Assembly: GCF_900091855.1 (NCBI RefSeq)
Contig: NZ_FMCH01000431.1
Coordinates: 1 to 53,755, forward strand
Reading direction: 5' to 3'
DNA from: Streptomyces sp. DvalAA-14
GTDB taxonomy: Bacteria; Actinomycetota; Actinomycetes; Streptomycetales; Streptomycetaceae
Length of the DNA stretch: 53,755 bases
Each line of letters opens with the position of its first letter. Positions within the stretch are counted from its first letter, which is position 1. Positions 8,862 to 17,298 of this stretch are shown one piece after another. The notes under the pieces were generated by a model. It saw only the letters and a list, made by a program, of their open reading frames with translations. It was not told the origin of the DNA and searched no databases. Made by a program: the position numbers and the translations under genes.

Positions 8862-10234
8862 GAGGCCGCCTCCCGCGGTGCCGCGCCGGCCGGCGGCGGG
8901 ATGCGCAGGCCCAGGTGGTCGCGCAGCGTGGAGCCCGTGTAGTCGGCGCGGAAGACCCCGCGCTCCTGGAGCAGCGGCACCACCGAGTCGGCGAACTCGT
9001 CCAGGCCGCCGGGAGTGACATGCGGCACCAGGATGAAGCCGTCGGCGGCCTCGGCCTGCACGAAGGAGTCGATGGTGTCGGCGATGGTCCGCGCGGAGCC
9101 GACGAAGGTCTGCCGGGCGCTGGTCCTGATCATCAGGTCCCGGATCGACAGTCCCTCCGCCTCGGCCAGCTGCCGCCACTCGCGGGCCACCGCCAGCGGG
9201 TCGCGGTGCATCCGCACGCTGGCCCGGCCGCGGGCGACGGTGTGCTCGCCCGGGTCGGGATCGATGTCCGGCAGCGGGCCCTGCGGGTCGTACGCCGACA
9301 GGTCCCGGTTCCACACCTGTTCCAGCAGCTTGATCGCGGTCTGCCCGCTGACCTGGCTGCGCCGCACCTCATGGGCCTTGTCCCGGGCCTCGGCGTCGGT
9401 GTCGCCGAGGACGAAGGTGGCGGCGGGCAGGATCAGCAGCTCGTCGCGGGCACGGCCGTACTTCGCCAGCCGGCCCTTGACGTCCTGGTAGAAGGCCTTG
9501 CCCGCCTCCAGTTCGGCGTGCCGGCTGAAGATGGCGTCGGCGCCGGAGGCGGCGAACTCCCGGCCCTCCTCGGAGTCGCCGGCCTGGAAGACCACCGGCC
9601 GGCCCTGCGGGCCGCGCGGCACATTGAACCGGCCCGCGATGTCGAAGTGCTCGTCCTTGCGCCGGAAGGCGCCGGCCGCCGGATCGGCCAGGAAGCGGCC
9701 GGATTCCTTGTCGGCGACGATCTCGTCCCCGTGCCAGGAGTCGAACAGCTCCGTGGTGGCCTCCAGGAACCGCCGGGCCCGCGAGTAGCGGTCGTGCTGG
9801 GCCAGGAAGCCGCCGCGGCGGAAGTTCTCGCCGGTGAACGCGTCCCAGGAGGTGACCACGTTCCACGCGGCGCGCCCGCCGGACAGATGGTCGAGGCTGG
9901 CGAACTGCCGGGCCACCTCGTAGGGCTCGTTGAAGGTCGAGTTGATGGTGCCGGTCAGCCCGATCCGCTCGGTGACCGCGGCCAGCGCCGCCAGTACGGT
10001 GAACGTGTCGGGGCGGCCGACCACGTCCAAGTCGTAGATGAGGCCGCCCTGTTCACGCAGCCGCAGCCCTTCGGCCAGGAAGAGGAAGTCGAACTTGGCC
10101 CGCTCGGCGGTGCGGGCGAAGTGGGCGAAGGAGCTGAACTCGATATGGCTGCCGGCCGCCGGGTCGCTCCACACGGTGGTGTTGTTGACGCCGGGGAAGT
10201 GGGCCGCGAGATGGATCTGCTTGGGCGTGCTCAT
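8858..10234 (-). CDS. NtaA/SnaA/DszA-type FMN-dependent monooxygenase (458 aa)
   Basis: Flavin-dependent monooxygenase of the NtaA/SnaA/DszA group. The sequence opens with QIHLAAHFPGVNNTTVW, has the SLDHLSGGRAAWNVVTS flavin-proximal segment, NVPRGPQGRPVVFQAGDSEE in the centre, and the C-terminal YTGSTLRDHLGL block shared with the plus-strand homologue at 134. The ATG at 10234 follows a GGAGG about 14 bases upstream. A GTG at 10264 that overlaps the previous stop is an alternative start but lacks a ribosome site. The stop overlaps the next gene. The family includes enzymes that open sulfones or N-alkyl bonds; the operon leader with its Cys-Cys end favours a sulfur role, which is inference. Confidence 0.9.
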   Translation of the reverse strand: MSTPKQIHLAAHFPGVNNTTVWSDPAAGSHIEFSSFAHFARTAERAKFDFLFLAEGLRLREQGGLIYDLDVVGRPDTFTVLAALAAVTERIGLTGTINSTFNEPYEVARQFASLDHLSGGRAAWNVVTSWDAFTGENFRRGGFLAQHDRYSRARRFLEATTELFDSWHGDEIVADKESGRFLADPAAGAFRRKDEHFDIAGRFNVPRGPQGRPVVFQAGDSEEGREFAASGADAIFSRHAELEAGKAFYQDVKGRLAKYGRARDELLILPAATFVLGDTDAEARDKAHEVRRSQVSGQTAIKLLEQVWNRDLSAYDPQGPLPDIDPDPGEHTVARGRASVRMHRDPLAVAREWRQLAEAEGLSIRDLMIRTSARQTFVGSARTIADTIDSFVQAEAADGFILVPHVTPGGLDEFADSVVPLLQERGVFRADYTGSTLRDHLGLRIPPPAGAAPREAAS

Positions 10235-10256
10235 GATGGGATACGGTCCCTCCGGC

Positions 10257-11489
10257 TCAGGCACCGACGGTGCCGGCGGCGTAGCGGTTGGCGGGCCTGG
10301 GCAGTCCGAGCAGGCCGCGCAGGGTCGTGGCCTGGTAGGAACGGCGGAACGCGCCGCGGCCTTGGAGCTCGGGCACCAGACCGGCGGTGATCGCCCGCAG
10401 ATCGTGGTCGGCGTCGGCCGGGCGCAGCCGGAAGCCGGTCAGCCCGGCCCGCTGGAATTCCACGAGCAGATCCGCGAGTTGGGCCGCGGTACCGGTGAAG
10501 ATCGGCGCGTCGCCGACGTAGGGCGTGTCCAGCAGCGCGTCGAGCCGGTCGCGGCGGGCGCGGGCGGTCGCCGCGTCCTGGTCCAGGAAGACCACCAGGT
10601 CCCCGAAGATGTGCACGGTCTCGGCCGCGCGGCCCGCGGCCTGCTGCTCGGCGCGGATCTCGGCCACGATCGGGGCGGCCTGCGCCGGCTCGTGGGGCGT
10701 CACGAAGCCGACATCGGCCGAGCGGGCCACCAGCCGGTACGGCACCGTCCTGTGCGCCAGCGCGGTGACCAGGGGCTGGCCCTGCGGCGGCCGGGGGGTG
10801 ATGGAGGGGCCCTTGACGCTGAACCGCCGCCCCTGGAAGTCGATGTAGTGCAGCTTGTCGCGGTCCACGAACCGCCCTGTGGCCTCGTCGCGGATCTCCG
10901 CGTCGTCCTCCCAGCTGTCCCACAGCCGGCGGACCACTTCCACGTAGTCGGCGGCCTCGTCGAACAGCTCGGTCAGCAGGTCGTCCAGCGCCCGCGACGT
11001 CCGAGCCCCGGTGAGGTCGGCCGCGGCGACCGGGGGCAGCGTCCGGCGGCCGAAGTGCGCCGCCACGTGGGCCTGGGCCGCGACCTGCACCCGCAGACCG
11101 GCCCGGCCGCCGCTCACGAAGTCCAGGGTGGCGATCGCCTTCGACAGGTGGAACGGCTCGGTGTGGGTGGCGACCAGTGTCGGGACCAGCCCGATGTGCC
11201 GGGTCAGCGGGGCGACCCGGGCGGCGGTGAGCACCGCGTCGAGCCGGCCGCGCACCTGGTCGGTGCGGTCGTCGGGCTCGAAGGGGTCGGCGGACTGGAG
11301 GGCCAGCGAGTCCTCGAAGGTGACGAAGTCGAGCAGCCCGCGCTCGGCCTGCCGCACGGAGTCGGTCCAGTAGCGGGCGTCGAACAGTTCGCGGGGCCGG
11401 GCGCCGGGCTCGCGCCAGGCGGCGGGGTGCCAGCCCGCGTCCTGGAGGGCCACGGCGAGATGCAAGGGGGGCAGCGCTGATGCGGACAT
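10257..11489 (-). CDS. LLM flavin-dependent monooxygenase, first gene of the minus operon (410 aa)
   Basis: Luciferase-like monooxygenase. It shows HLAVALQDAGWHPAAWRE at the start, ATLDFVSGGRAGLRVQV at the flavin site, ITPRPPQGQPLVTALAH in the centre, and the C-terminal TLRGLLGLPRPANRYA block related to the DszA/NtaA group. It is the first full gene of a minus-strand unit of four, starting 125 bases downstream of a small Cys-Cys-ending leader ORF. The ATG at 11489 has only a modest AAAGG ribosome site, which would suit control by the leader. The next start is 22 bases beyond its stop. The substrate is unknown. Confidence 0.88.
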   Translation of the reverse strand: MSASALPPLHLAVALQDAGWHPAAWREPGARPRELFDARYWTDSVRQAERGLLDFVTFEDSLALQSADPFEPDDRTDQVRGRLDAVLTAARVAPLTRHIGLVPTLVATHTEPFHLSKAIATLDFVSGGRAGLRVQVAAQAHVAAHFGRRTLPPVAAADLTGARTSRALDDLLTELFDEAADYVEVVRRLWDSWEDDAEIRDEATGRFVDRDKLHYIDFQGRRFSVKGPSITPRPPQGQPLVTALAHRTVPYRLVARSADVGFVTPHEPAQAAPIVAEIRAEQQAAGRAAETVHIFGDLVVFLDQDAATARARRDRLDALLDTPYVGDAPIFTGTAAQLADLLVEFQRAGLTGFRLRPADADHDLRAITAGLVPELQGRGAFRRSYQATTLRGLLGLPRPANRYAAGTVGA

Positions 11490-11614
11490 ACCGGGGGAGC
11501 CTTTCTCGATCGACCGGGGGCGGACGCGAGCGGGCAGGACTCCGGTACGGACGCCGGCGGGCGTACGTCAGTGGCGGGGCCGGAGCGGGCGCGGTCGCGT
11601 CGCGAGGAGGCGGA
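11490..11614 (-). promoter_or_regulatory. Leader-to-operon interval, possible attenuator
   Basis: Sequence between the Cys-ending leader ORF and the first monooxygenase. On the minus strand, an imperfect stem at 11545-11566 (GTAC ends around a GC-rich core, 8 of 10 bases pairing) could form a hairpin that responds to ribosome stalling at the Cys codons. There is no clear T-run, so control may be translational rather than by termination. This is an interpretation of position and pairing only. Confidence 0.35.
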
Positions 11615-11698
11615 TCAGCGGCAACAGAGCGCGCCGGCCACGCGCAGCAGATCGATGTGCTGGCGTCCGTAGAGCCGGACCAGCGGTCCGCCGGGCAC
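11615..11698 (-). CDS. Putative Cys-rich leader peptide of the monooxygenase operon (about 27 aa)
   Basis: A short minus-strand ORF ending RQHIDLLRVAGALCCR then TGA. Small actinobacterial leader peptides of the form R-x-H-(I/V)-D-L-x-R-(V/x)-A-x-x-L-C are known from genome annotation, usually upstream of sulfur assimilation genes. Cys-rich upstream ORFs are known in mycobacteria as cysteine-responsive attenuators. Here consecutive Cys codons lie at the very end, 125 bases before the first of four flavin monooxygenases. The start is uncertain: the GTG at 11698 gives 27 residues, and in-frame GTGs at 11710 and 11839 (74 residues) are alternatives. A GGACC-TTCG-GGTCC mini-hairpin at 11850-11863 lies just upstream of the longest form. 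If correct, the operon is switched on when cysteine is scarce. Confidence 0.65.
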   Translation of the reverse strand: MPGGPLVRLYGRQHIDLLRVAGALCCR

Positions 11699-11981
11699 CA
11701 GGACGCGCACGGCGGCGGGGTGGAAGGAGCCGAGGCGGATGCGGTCGCGGGAGCCGGCCCGCGGGTGGGCCGGTGAGCCGGCCCGGGGGCAGCAGGCGTC
11801 GTGGACGGCGCGGCGGAGCTGTGCTCGCACTGCCGTCACCCCCTGTCCGGACCCGAAGGTCCATTGACGCTAACCCGCCCGCACTGCCCCGCGCAATCCC
11901 CGCAGCACCCCGCTGTCCTCAGCCTTCCCCGCGGGTCCGGCACCCGCCCCGGCGGACGGCCGGAGCAGGGCCCGGGCCGCC

Positions 11982-12734
11982 TCAGCGGCCGGTGCGGGCG
12001 TCGTCGGGCACGCGCAGGAAGTGGAAGACGACGCTGCGGCGCACGGTGAAGCCGATCGACTCGTAGAGCCGGATGGCGCCGGTGTTCACCGCGGTCGCGT
12101 GCAGGAAGGGGGTGTCGCCGCGCTCCTGGATGCCCGCCGCGACCTGGCGGACCAGCCGGCCGGCCAGCCCCCGGCCCCGGTAGCGCTCGTCGGTGCACAC
12201 GGCGCTGATCTCGGTCCAGCCGGGCGGGCGCAGCCGCTCACCGGCCAGCGCGACCAGCTCGCCGCCCTGCCGGATGCCGTAGTACGCGCCCATCTCGACG
12301 GTGCGCGGCAGGAACGGGCCGGGCTGGGTGCGGCCCACCAGGTCCAGCATCTCCGGGACGTCCGCGGGGCCGAGCCGCACCGCCTCCGGGTCGGCTTCGC
12401 CGCGCAGCGAGGTGGCGACCAGCTGAACGCCTTGCCCGGACTGGCCGGTGGCCCAGCCCTCGGGAAGGGTCGCCACCCCCGCCAGGGCGAAGGCGTTGCC
12501 CGGTCCGACCAGGGTGGCCAGATCGGTCCACCCGGCCGGGTCCGCGGGGTCGGCGATGGCGACGAAGGGGGAGACCTCCGGCTGGAAGCGGGCGGCGGAG
12601 CCGACGATCTCGGCCAGATGCCGCTGGCGTCCGGTCAGCGCCGCCCAGGCGACGTTGTCCAGAACGGAGTCCGCGTCGGCCGCGGGCTCATGCGGCGGCA
12701 CCTGCTCGTGCGGGGGCTGAAGGCTGGTCGACAT
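11982..12734 (-). CDS. GNAT family N-acetyltransferase (250 aa)
   Basis: Acetyl-CoA-dependent acetyltransferase of the GNAT fold. The C-terminal half carries the signature: TEISAVCTDERYRGRGLAGRLV is the beta4/motif A acetyl-CoA pyrophosphate loop (R-x-x-G-x-G/A), followed by DTPFLHATAVNTGAIRLYESIGF, typical of motif B. The N-terminal half (about residues 20-130) is a second, degenerate GNAT-like region, as in the FR47/GCN5-like group. It is monocistronic. The 215 bases upstream of it (12735-12949) hold no recognisable gene. The substrate is unknown. Confidence 0.88.
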   Translation of the reverse strand: MSTSLQPPHEQVPPHEPAADADSVLDNVAWAALTGRQRHLAEIVGSAARFQPEVSPFVAIADPADPAGWTDLATLVGPGNAFALAGVATLPEGWATGQSGQGVQLVATSLRGEADPEAVRLGPADVPEMLDLVGRTQPGPFLPRTVEMGAYYGIRQGGELVALAGERLRPPGWTEISAVCTDERYRGRGLAGRLVRQVAAGIQERGDTPFLHATAVNTGAIRLYESIGFTVRRSVVFHFLRVPDDARTGR

Positions 12735-12949
12735 CGTCGGCTGTCTCTCCCTTTCCTGGGCGTACGGGTCGAGCTCGTGGCACCGGCGGCGGGCTGTCCG
12801 CCGTAGATCACCATGGAGGGAACTCGAAAGCGGCTCCGGAAAATCCCCCCGGACGGACTGACAGGCCGAAAAACATCCCGGAATAGGCGGGTTTGGCAGG
12901 CGTTGGCGGGTCCAGCCTTCACATGCCGTTCAGAAACGCCCGGCGGCGG

Positions 12950-14032
12950 TCACCCGGTGCGGCGCCGGGAAGCGGACTTCTTCGCGGGGGCCTTCTTGGC
13001 GGCCGCGCTTTTGGCGGTTGCCTTCTTGGTGCCGGCCTCGGCGGCGGTCTTCTTGGCCGCCGTCTTCTTCGGGGTCGCCGCCTTCGACCCGCCGCCCGAC
13101 GATCCCCCCGACGGCGCCGATTCCGACCCGGCGCCCGAAGCGGAGCCCGGCTTCTTCGCCGCGGACTTCCCGGCGGCGGACTTCTTCGCCGGCGCCTTCT
13201 TCCGCCCGGGCGACCGCAGCTGGTGCACCGTCGCCTCCTCGTCCGATTCCTCGTCCGGCTCCTCGCCGCCGCGGGCCTGATCCACCGACGCCCGCAGCGC
13301 CGACATCAGGTCGACGACCTTGCCGCCCGTGTCCTGCGCGCCGGGGGCCGGCGGCTCGACGCCCTCCAGCTTCGCCGCCACCAGCGCCTCCACCGCCTGC
13401 GCGTACTCGTCGTGGTACTCGCTGAGGTCCGCCTCGCCCAGCGCCTCGATCAGGGTGTCGGCCAGCCGCAGCTCGGAGGCGCTGATCTTGACGTTGCCCC
13501 GGGGTGTGGCCTCCGCCGGGTCGTTCAGCTCGTCCGGCCAGCGCAGCGTCTGCAGCAGCAGGATGTCGTCCTGCGGCCGGATCAGTGCCAGGTGCTCGGA
13601 GTTGCGCATGGCGAACTTGCCGACCGCGGCCTTTCCCGACCGGGTCAGGGCGTCGCGCATCAGGACATAGGGCTTCTCGGCCGAGGGGGAGGCGGGCGCC
13701 AGGAAGTACGGCGTGTCGACCTGCATGGGGTCCAGGGCGGCCATGTCGAGGAAACCGCTGATCTCGATGGTCTTGGCGGTGGGCAGCGGCAGCGCCTTGA
13801 GGTCCTCGTCGGTCACCTCGACCAGTTCGTCCGCGGTCTCGTACGCACGGGTGATGTCCGCGGTGGACAGCACCTGCTCGTCCAGCTCGCAGGTCTTCTG
13901 GTAGCGGACGCGGCCCTGGTCGGCCCGGTGGATCTGCCGGAAGCCGATCTTGTGGCTCGACACCGCCGAGCCGAGCTTCACCGGGATGGAGACCAGGCCG
14001 AAAGCCAGGTTCCCCGACCAGACGCTGCGCAT
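12950..14032 (-). CDS. ku: Ku protein, non-homologous end joining (360 aa)
   Basis: Bacterial Ku homodimer subunit that rings broken DNA ends and recruits a LigD-type ligase. It begins MRSVWSGNLAFGLVSIPVKL, the near-invariant start of bacterial Ku, and contains FRQIHRADQGRVRYQKTCE and the LPLPTAKTIEISGFLD bridge region. The core ends near residue 275. The rest is a Lys/Ala/Ser-rich low-complexity tail (repeated KKAPAKKS-like units), the basic extension seen in many actinobacterial Ku proteins that adds DNA binding. AAGGACA precedes the ATG. It is divergent from the LigD-type polymerase at 14071 with only 38 bases between them, so the two repair genes probably share a control region. Confidence 0.96.
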   Translation of the reverse strand: MRSVWSGNLAFGLVSIPVKLGSAVSSHKIGFRQIHRADQGRVRYQKTCELDEQVLSTADITRAYETADELVEVTDEDLKALPLPTAKTIEISGFLDMAALDPMQVDTPYFLAPASPSAEKPYVLMRDALTRSGKAAVGKFAMRNSEHLALIRPQDDILLLQTLRWPDELNDPAEATPRGNVKISASELRLADTLIEALGEADLSEYHDEYAQAVEALVAAKLEGVEPPAPGAQDTGGKVVDLMSALRASVDQARGGEEPDEESDEEATVHQLRSPGRKKAPAKKSAAGKSAAKKPGSASGAGSESAPSGGSSGGGSKAATPKKTAAKKTAAEAGTKKATAKSAAAKKAPAKKSASRRRTG

Positions 14033-14070
14033 GGCATGTCCTTTTTGTATGCCTATGGGATCTTTATCGT

Positions 14071-14958
14071 ATGCCGATCACCGAGGTCGAGGGCCGACGT
14101 CTCACCCTCAGCAACCTCGACCGGGTGCTCTGGCCGGGCACCGGGACCACCAAGGGCGAACTGCTGCATTACTACGCGACCGTCGCCGGCACGCTGCTGC
14201 CGTACATCCGCGGCCGGGCGGCCAGCTTCGTCCGCACCCCCGAAGGCGTGCAGGGCCAGCGCTTCTTCCAGAAACGCCCGCCGGCCGGTACCCCCGACTG
14301 GGTGACCGTCACACAGACGCTCCGGCACAGCGGCGACCCGATGGACCAGGTGCAGGTCGACGACCTGGCCACCTTGATCTGGGCGGCGAACCTCGCCTGC
14401 GTGGAGATCCACGTCCACCAGTGGGCGACCGCGGAGCCGGACCGCGCCGACCGGCTGGTGCTGGACCTCGACCCCGGCGACGGCTGCACGGTGATCGACT
14501 GCTGCGCGATCGCCCTGCGGCTGCGCGAACGGCTCGCCGCGGACGGCATCGCGACATGGGCCAAGACCAGCGGCGCCAAGGGCCTGCACCTGCTCGCGGC
14601 GATCCGCGGCGCGAGCCCCGCCGCCACCACCGCCTACGCCAAGCGCGTAGCCCGCGAACTCCAGGCCGACGACCCGGCCCGGGTGGTGGCGAGCATGGCC
14701 AAGGCCGACCGCGCGGGCCGCGTCTTCATCGACTGGTCGCAGAACTCCGCCCGCAAGACCACCGCGGCCCCCTACACCGTACGGGCGCAGCCGACCCCGA
14801 CCGTCTCGGCGCCGCTGAGCTGGGACGAGGTGGCCGCCGCGGCCGATCCGGCCGAGCTGGTCCTCACCCTGCACGAGGTGCCGGGGCGGATCGCCGAACA
14901 CGGCGATCCGCTCGCCGGGCTGCTGGACCGGCGCCGCGCCCGGGCACTGCCGGACTGA
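14071..14958 (+). CDS. LigD-type NHEJ polymerase domain protein (295 aa)
   Basis: Stand-alone archaeo-eukaryotic primase-like polymerase domain, homologous to the Pol part of LigD, which fills gaps at Ku-bound ends preferring ribonucleotides. Visible features are TLSNLDRVLWPGTG near the start, PEGVQGQRFFQKRPP, the metal-binding LVLDLDPGDG (two catalytic aspartates), the KTSGAKGLHLLAAI strand, and DWSQNSARKTTAAPYTVRA near the end. There is no ligase or nuclease domain; the ligase must be encoded elsewhere. The start is an ATG without an obvious ribosome site, 38 bases from the divergent Ku start, so the mRNA may be leaderless. Confidence 0.94.
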   Translation: MPITEVEGRRLTLSNLDRVLWPGTGTTKGELLHYYATVAGTLLPYIRGRAASFVRTPEGVQGQRFFQKRPPAGTPDWVTVTQTLRHSGDPMDQVQVDDLATLIWAANLACVEIHVHQWATAEPDRADRLVLDLDPGDGCTVIDCCAIALRLRERLAADGIATWAKTSGAKGLHLLAAIRGASPAATTAYAKRVARELQADDPARVVASMAKADRAGRVFIDWSQNSARKTTAAPYTVRAQPTPTVSAPLSWDEVAAAADPAELVLTLHEVPGRIAEHGDPLAGLLDRRRARALPD

Positions 14959-15024
14959 TCCCGCCGCCGCGGGCCCGCGGGGGCGGGCCGACAACGCGGC
15001 CATCCCGGCGGGCCCCGGCCCGAG

Positions 15025-15660
15025 CTACCGCCGGGGTTCCCCGTACCACCGCCACGCCGTCAGCCGCGGGCGCCCGGGCAGCTCCAGCCGCCCGGTCGAC
15101 CAGAGCAGGGCCGGCCACGGTTCGGCGTCCGTCGGCGCGTGCGGGAACAGCCGGTGCAGGACCCGCGCACACAGGTCGGCCGGCGGCTGCCGGCCGGGAT
15201 CCAGGCAGGCGGTCATGTCATGGGTGTGCACCAGCGCCTCCACCACGCCCATCGCGCCGAAACCCTCCGCGTCGGAGGCCCCGAACACATGGTGGGACCG
15301 GAGCTCCGGCGCCGTCACCCGCACCATGGCCACCAGCAGGGCCCCGGACGCCTCCAGCACCCGCAGCAGGCCCTCCGGTCCCTCGGACCGCTCGACGAAC
15401 ACGGTGTTCGCCGGGCCGCCGGGGGTGCGCCGCCGCAGGCCGAAGGGCACATGGGCGGTCGACGACGGGTCGGGCGAGCCGAGCTGGGCGGCGTACGCGA
15501 ACAGGTCGTCGGCCAGGTGTTCCGCGGTCTCCCAGCGGGACCACGTCAGCGGTCCGGCCGCCTCGTCCCAGCCGTCCGCCGGCACCAGGCGCAGCGCCGC
15601 CGCGCTCAGGCGAACCGCGAGGCCGACATCGTCGGCCGTGACCGGCCCGGGCGCGTCCAT
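15025..15660 (-). CDS. DinB/mycothiol-dependent maleylpyruvate isomerase-like protein (211 aa)
   Basis: Member of the DinB-like/MDMPI N-terminal domain group, four-helix proteins that often bind a metal and, in actinobacteria, may use mycothiol. The segment LTWSRWETAEHLADDLFAYA is the typical W-x-x-x-E-x-x-x-H helix, and ALVHTHDMTACL carries further His residues expected in the metal site. The ATG at 15660 is used; a GTG at 15684 is in frame. It is monocistronic and convergent with the LigD-type polymerase gene. The reaction is unknown; expect a thiol-transfer or isomerase-type role or none. Confidence 0.75.
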   Translation of the reverse strand: MDAPGPVTADDVGLAVRLSAAALRLVPADGWDEAAGPLTWSRWETAEHLADDLFAYAAQLGSPDPSSTAHVPFGLRRRTPGGPANTVFVERSEGPEGLLRVLEASGALLVAMVRVTAPELRSHHVFGASDAEGFGAMGVVEALVHTHDMTACLDPGRQPPADLCARVLHRLFPHAPTDAEPWPALLWSTGRLELPGRPRLTAWRWYGEPRR

Positions 15661-15738
15661 CGATGATCCGCTCACGCCAGGCACGGTACGCCAGGATCCG
15701 GGCCGGCGATCAACCTGTTTCCCGGCGGCGCCCGCGCC

Positions 15739-16167
15739 TCAGACCCCTCCGTCGTCCGCGCCGGTCGGCGGGTCCGGCTCCGCTTCGAGCCCGGTCAGCT
15801 CCTCCTCGGTCAGCAGCCGGGACCTGAGCAGGAAGCGGACGCCCTCCGGGGCCTCCAGCGAGAAGCCGCTGCCCCGGCCCTTCACCACGTCCACCGTCAG
15901 ATGGGTGTGGCGCCAGTACGCGAACTGGCTCGCGCTCATCCAGAACGGGGTGTCCCCGGCGACCCGGCCGAGCAGCACGTCGGCGGCGCCGACCCGGAAC
16001 TCGCCCCGGGGGAAACACATCGGCGAACTGCCGTCGCAGCACCCGCCGGACTGGTGGAACATCAGCGGACCGTTGCGCTCGGCGAGTTGGCGGACCAGGG
16101 CCTCCGCCGCCTCGGTCAGCTCGACACGGCGCACCCGGTGACCGGTCGGACGGGTCGGGACCTCCAT
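15739..16167 (-). CDS. DUF779 domain protein (142 aa)
   Basis: Small DUF779 protein. Diagnostic features are LMFHQSGGCCDGSSPMCF, with three cysteines that could bind a metal, and ASQFAYWRHTHLTVDVVKGRGSGFSLE, with conserved His. In other genomes DUF779 genes often sit beside aldehyde dehydrogenases; here none is adjacent (the nearest is at 21562). The start at 16167 has AGGGAG six bases upstream. The ATG at 16188 is in frame but lies inside a large inverted repeat. Function is not known. Confidence 0.85.
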   Translation of the reverse strand: MEVPTRPTGHRVRRVELTEAAEALVRQLAERNGPLMFHQSGGCCDGSSPMCFPRGEFRVGAADVLLGRVAGDTPFWMSASQFAYWRHTHLTVDVVKGRGSGFSLEAPEGVRFLLRSRLLTEEELTGLEAEPDPPTGADDGGV

Positions 16168-16185
16168 GTGCCGCTCCCTCACTGC

Positions 16186-16248
16186 CATGGCGGAGCGTGT
16201 CCGGCCCCGCGCACTCCACTGGAGCACGGCCGGACACGCGCCGCCATG
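16186..16248. terminator. Large inverted repeat, 21-bp arms
   Basis: The arms 16186-16206 and 16228-16248 are complementary at 20 of 21 positions around a 21-base centre that itself contains CTCC/GGAG pairing. It lies between the end of the alpha/beta hydrolase and the start of DUF779, both on the minus strand. The most economical reading is a strong terminator separating the two units; an operator for DUF779 is also possible because it ends 19 bases before that start. Confidence 0.6.
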
Positions 16249-16318
16249 CCGCGGACGGCAAATTCTTCCGCCGGCCGCGGTCGCCAGCCGCGGGCGCCGG
16301 CCGCGGTCGCCGGGCCCG

Positions 16319-17215
16319 TCAGGCCGGGGTGGACGCCACGAACGCGGTGACCGCCCGCGCGAAGCGCCCGGGTTCCTCGATATGGCCGAAGTGCCCACTG
16401 TCTTCCAGGACAAGCAGCTCGGAGCCCGGAATGAGGCCGTGGAGTTCCTCCGACCAGCGGACCCCGCAGATGACATCGTGCCGGCCGACCACGATCAGCG
16501 CCGGGACATCGAGCTTGCCCAGGACCTGCCGGTCGTCGATGGTGTCCTCGCCGCGGTCCGCGTCCAGCCCGGAGATGTACGAGCCGCCCACCGCCGCGCG
16601 GAAGGACGCCCACTCCTCCTCGTGCGCCCAGTAGTCGGCGAAGTAGGCCGGCAGCAGGCCCTGCGCCGCCGCCGCGAACTCCTCGTCGTCGGAGATGTCC
16701 GGGACCGACTGCAGGGCGCCGAGCACCTGCGGCAGTTCGGGGCGGCCGGCGAACTTCCGGGCGAACTCGCCGACGTTGCGCACGGCCTCGGCCTGGAACT
16801 CGGGTCCGGTGGCCGGCGCGCTCTCGTACAGGATGATCCCGGCCAGCCGGTCGGGGTGGTGCAGGGCGTAGTGCTGGGCGACGAAGCCGCCGTGCGAGTG
16901 GCCGAGCAGGTGCACCCGCGGGATCGCGAGGTGGTCGATCAGGGCGTCGAGGAAGCCGGCGTACCGGGCGCGGGTGTAGCCGTGCGGATGGTTCGGGAGG
17001 CGGCCGGACCCGCCGGTGCCGACCGGCTCCGGGTAGACCACGGTGAGGTGCTCCTCCACCGCCGGCATCCGCAGGTACTCCCAGAAGATGCCCGGCCCGC
17101 CGGAATGGGCCACGACCACCGGGCCGGTGCCGTGCACGTGATAACGCTGGGTGACGCCCTGGATCTCGACGCTGTGGGTGCCCTGCGACAGCGGATGGCG
17201 GGCGGGGGTGGCCAT
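16319..17215 (-). CDS. Alpha/beta hydrolase, proline iminopeptidase-like (298 aa)
   Basis: Serine hydrolase of the alpha/beta fold. It shows VVVAHSGGPGIFWEY (HGGPG-type oxyanion region), nucleophile elbow LLGHSHGGFVAQHYA with Ser, ALIVVGRHDVICG (acid loop with Asp) and EDSGHFGHIEEP (catalytic His). The HGGPG-like start suggests the proline iminopeptidase branch. ATG 17215 follows GGAGTT. The ECF sigma factor gene ends 83 bases upstream on the same strand, so co-transcription is likely. The substrate is unknown. Confidence 0.9.
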   Translation of the reverse strand: MATPARHPLSQGTHSVEIQGVTQRYHVHGTGPVVVAHSGGPGIFWEYLRMPAVEEHLTVVYPEPVGTGGSGRLPNHPHGYTRARYAGFLDALIDHLAIPRVHLLGHSHGGFVAQHYALHHPDRLAGIILYESAPATGPEFQAEAVRNVGEFARKFAGRPELPQVLGALQSVPDISDDEEFAAAAQGLLPAYFADYWAHEEEWASFRAAVGGSYISGLDADRGEDTIDDRQVLGKLDVPALIVVGRHDVICGVRWSEELHGLIPGSELLVLEDSGHFGHIEEPGRFARAVTAFVASTPA

Positions 17216-17298
17216 GGGAACTCCGATCGTGATGGTGCGGGAACACCGACAGGACGCGGAGCGGACGCAGAAGTTCGATCCCGGAAAGGTGACCGTCG

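Noticed and set aside
8915..10390. Plus-strand frame opposite the DszA-type monooxygenase
   Set aside because: Biased composition, no domain and no ribosome site; the minus strand has clear LLM motifs.
12735..12949. Possible short gene between the GNAT and Ku genes
   Set aside because: Candidate frames are short, lack a start signal and read into the antisense of Ku.
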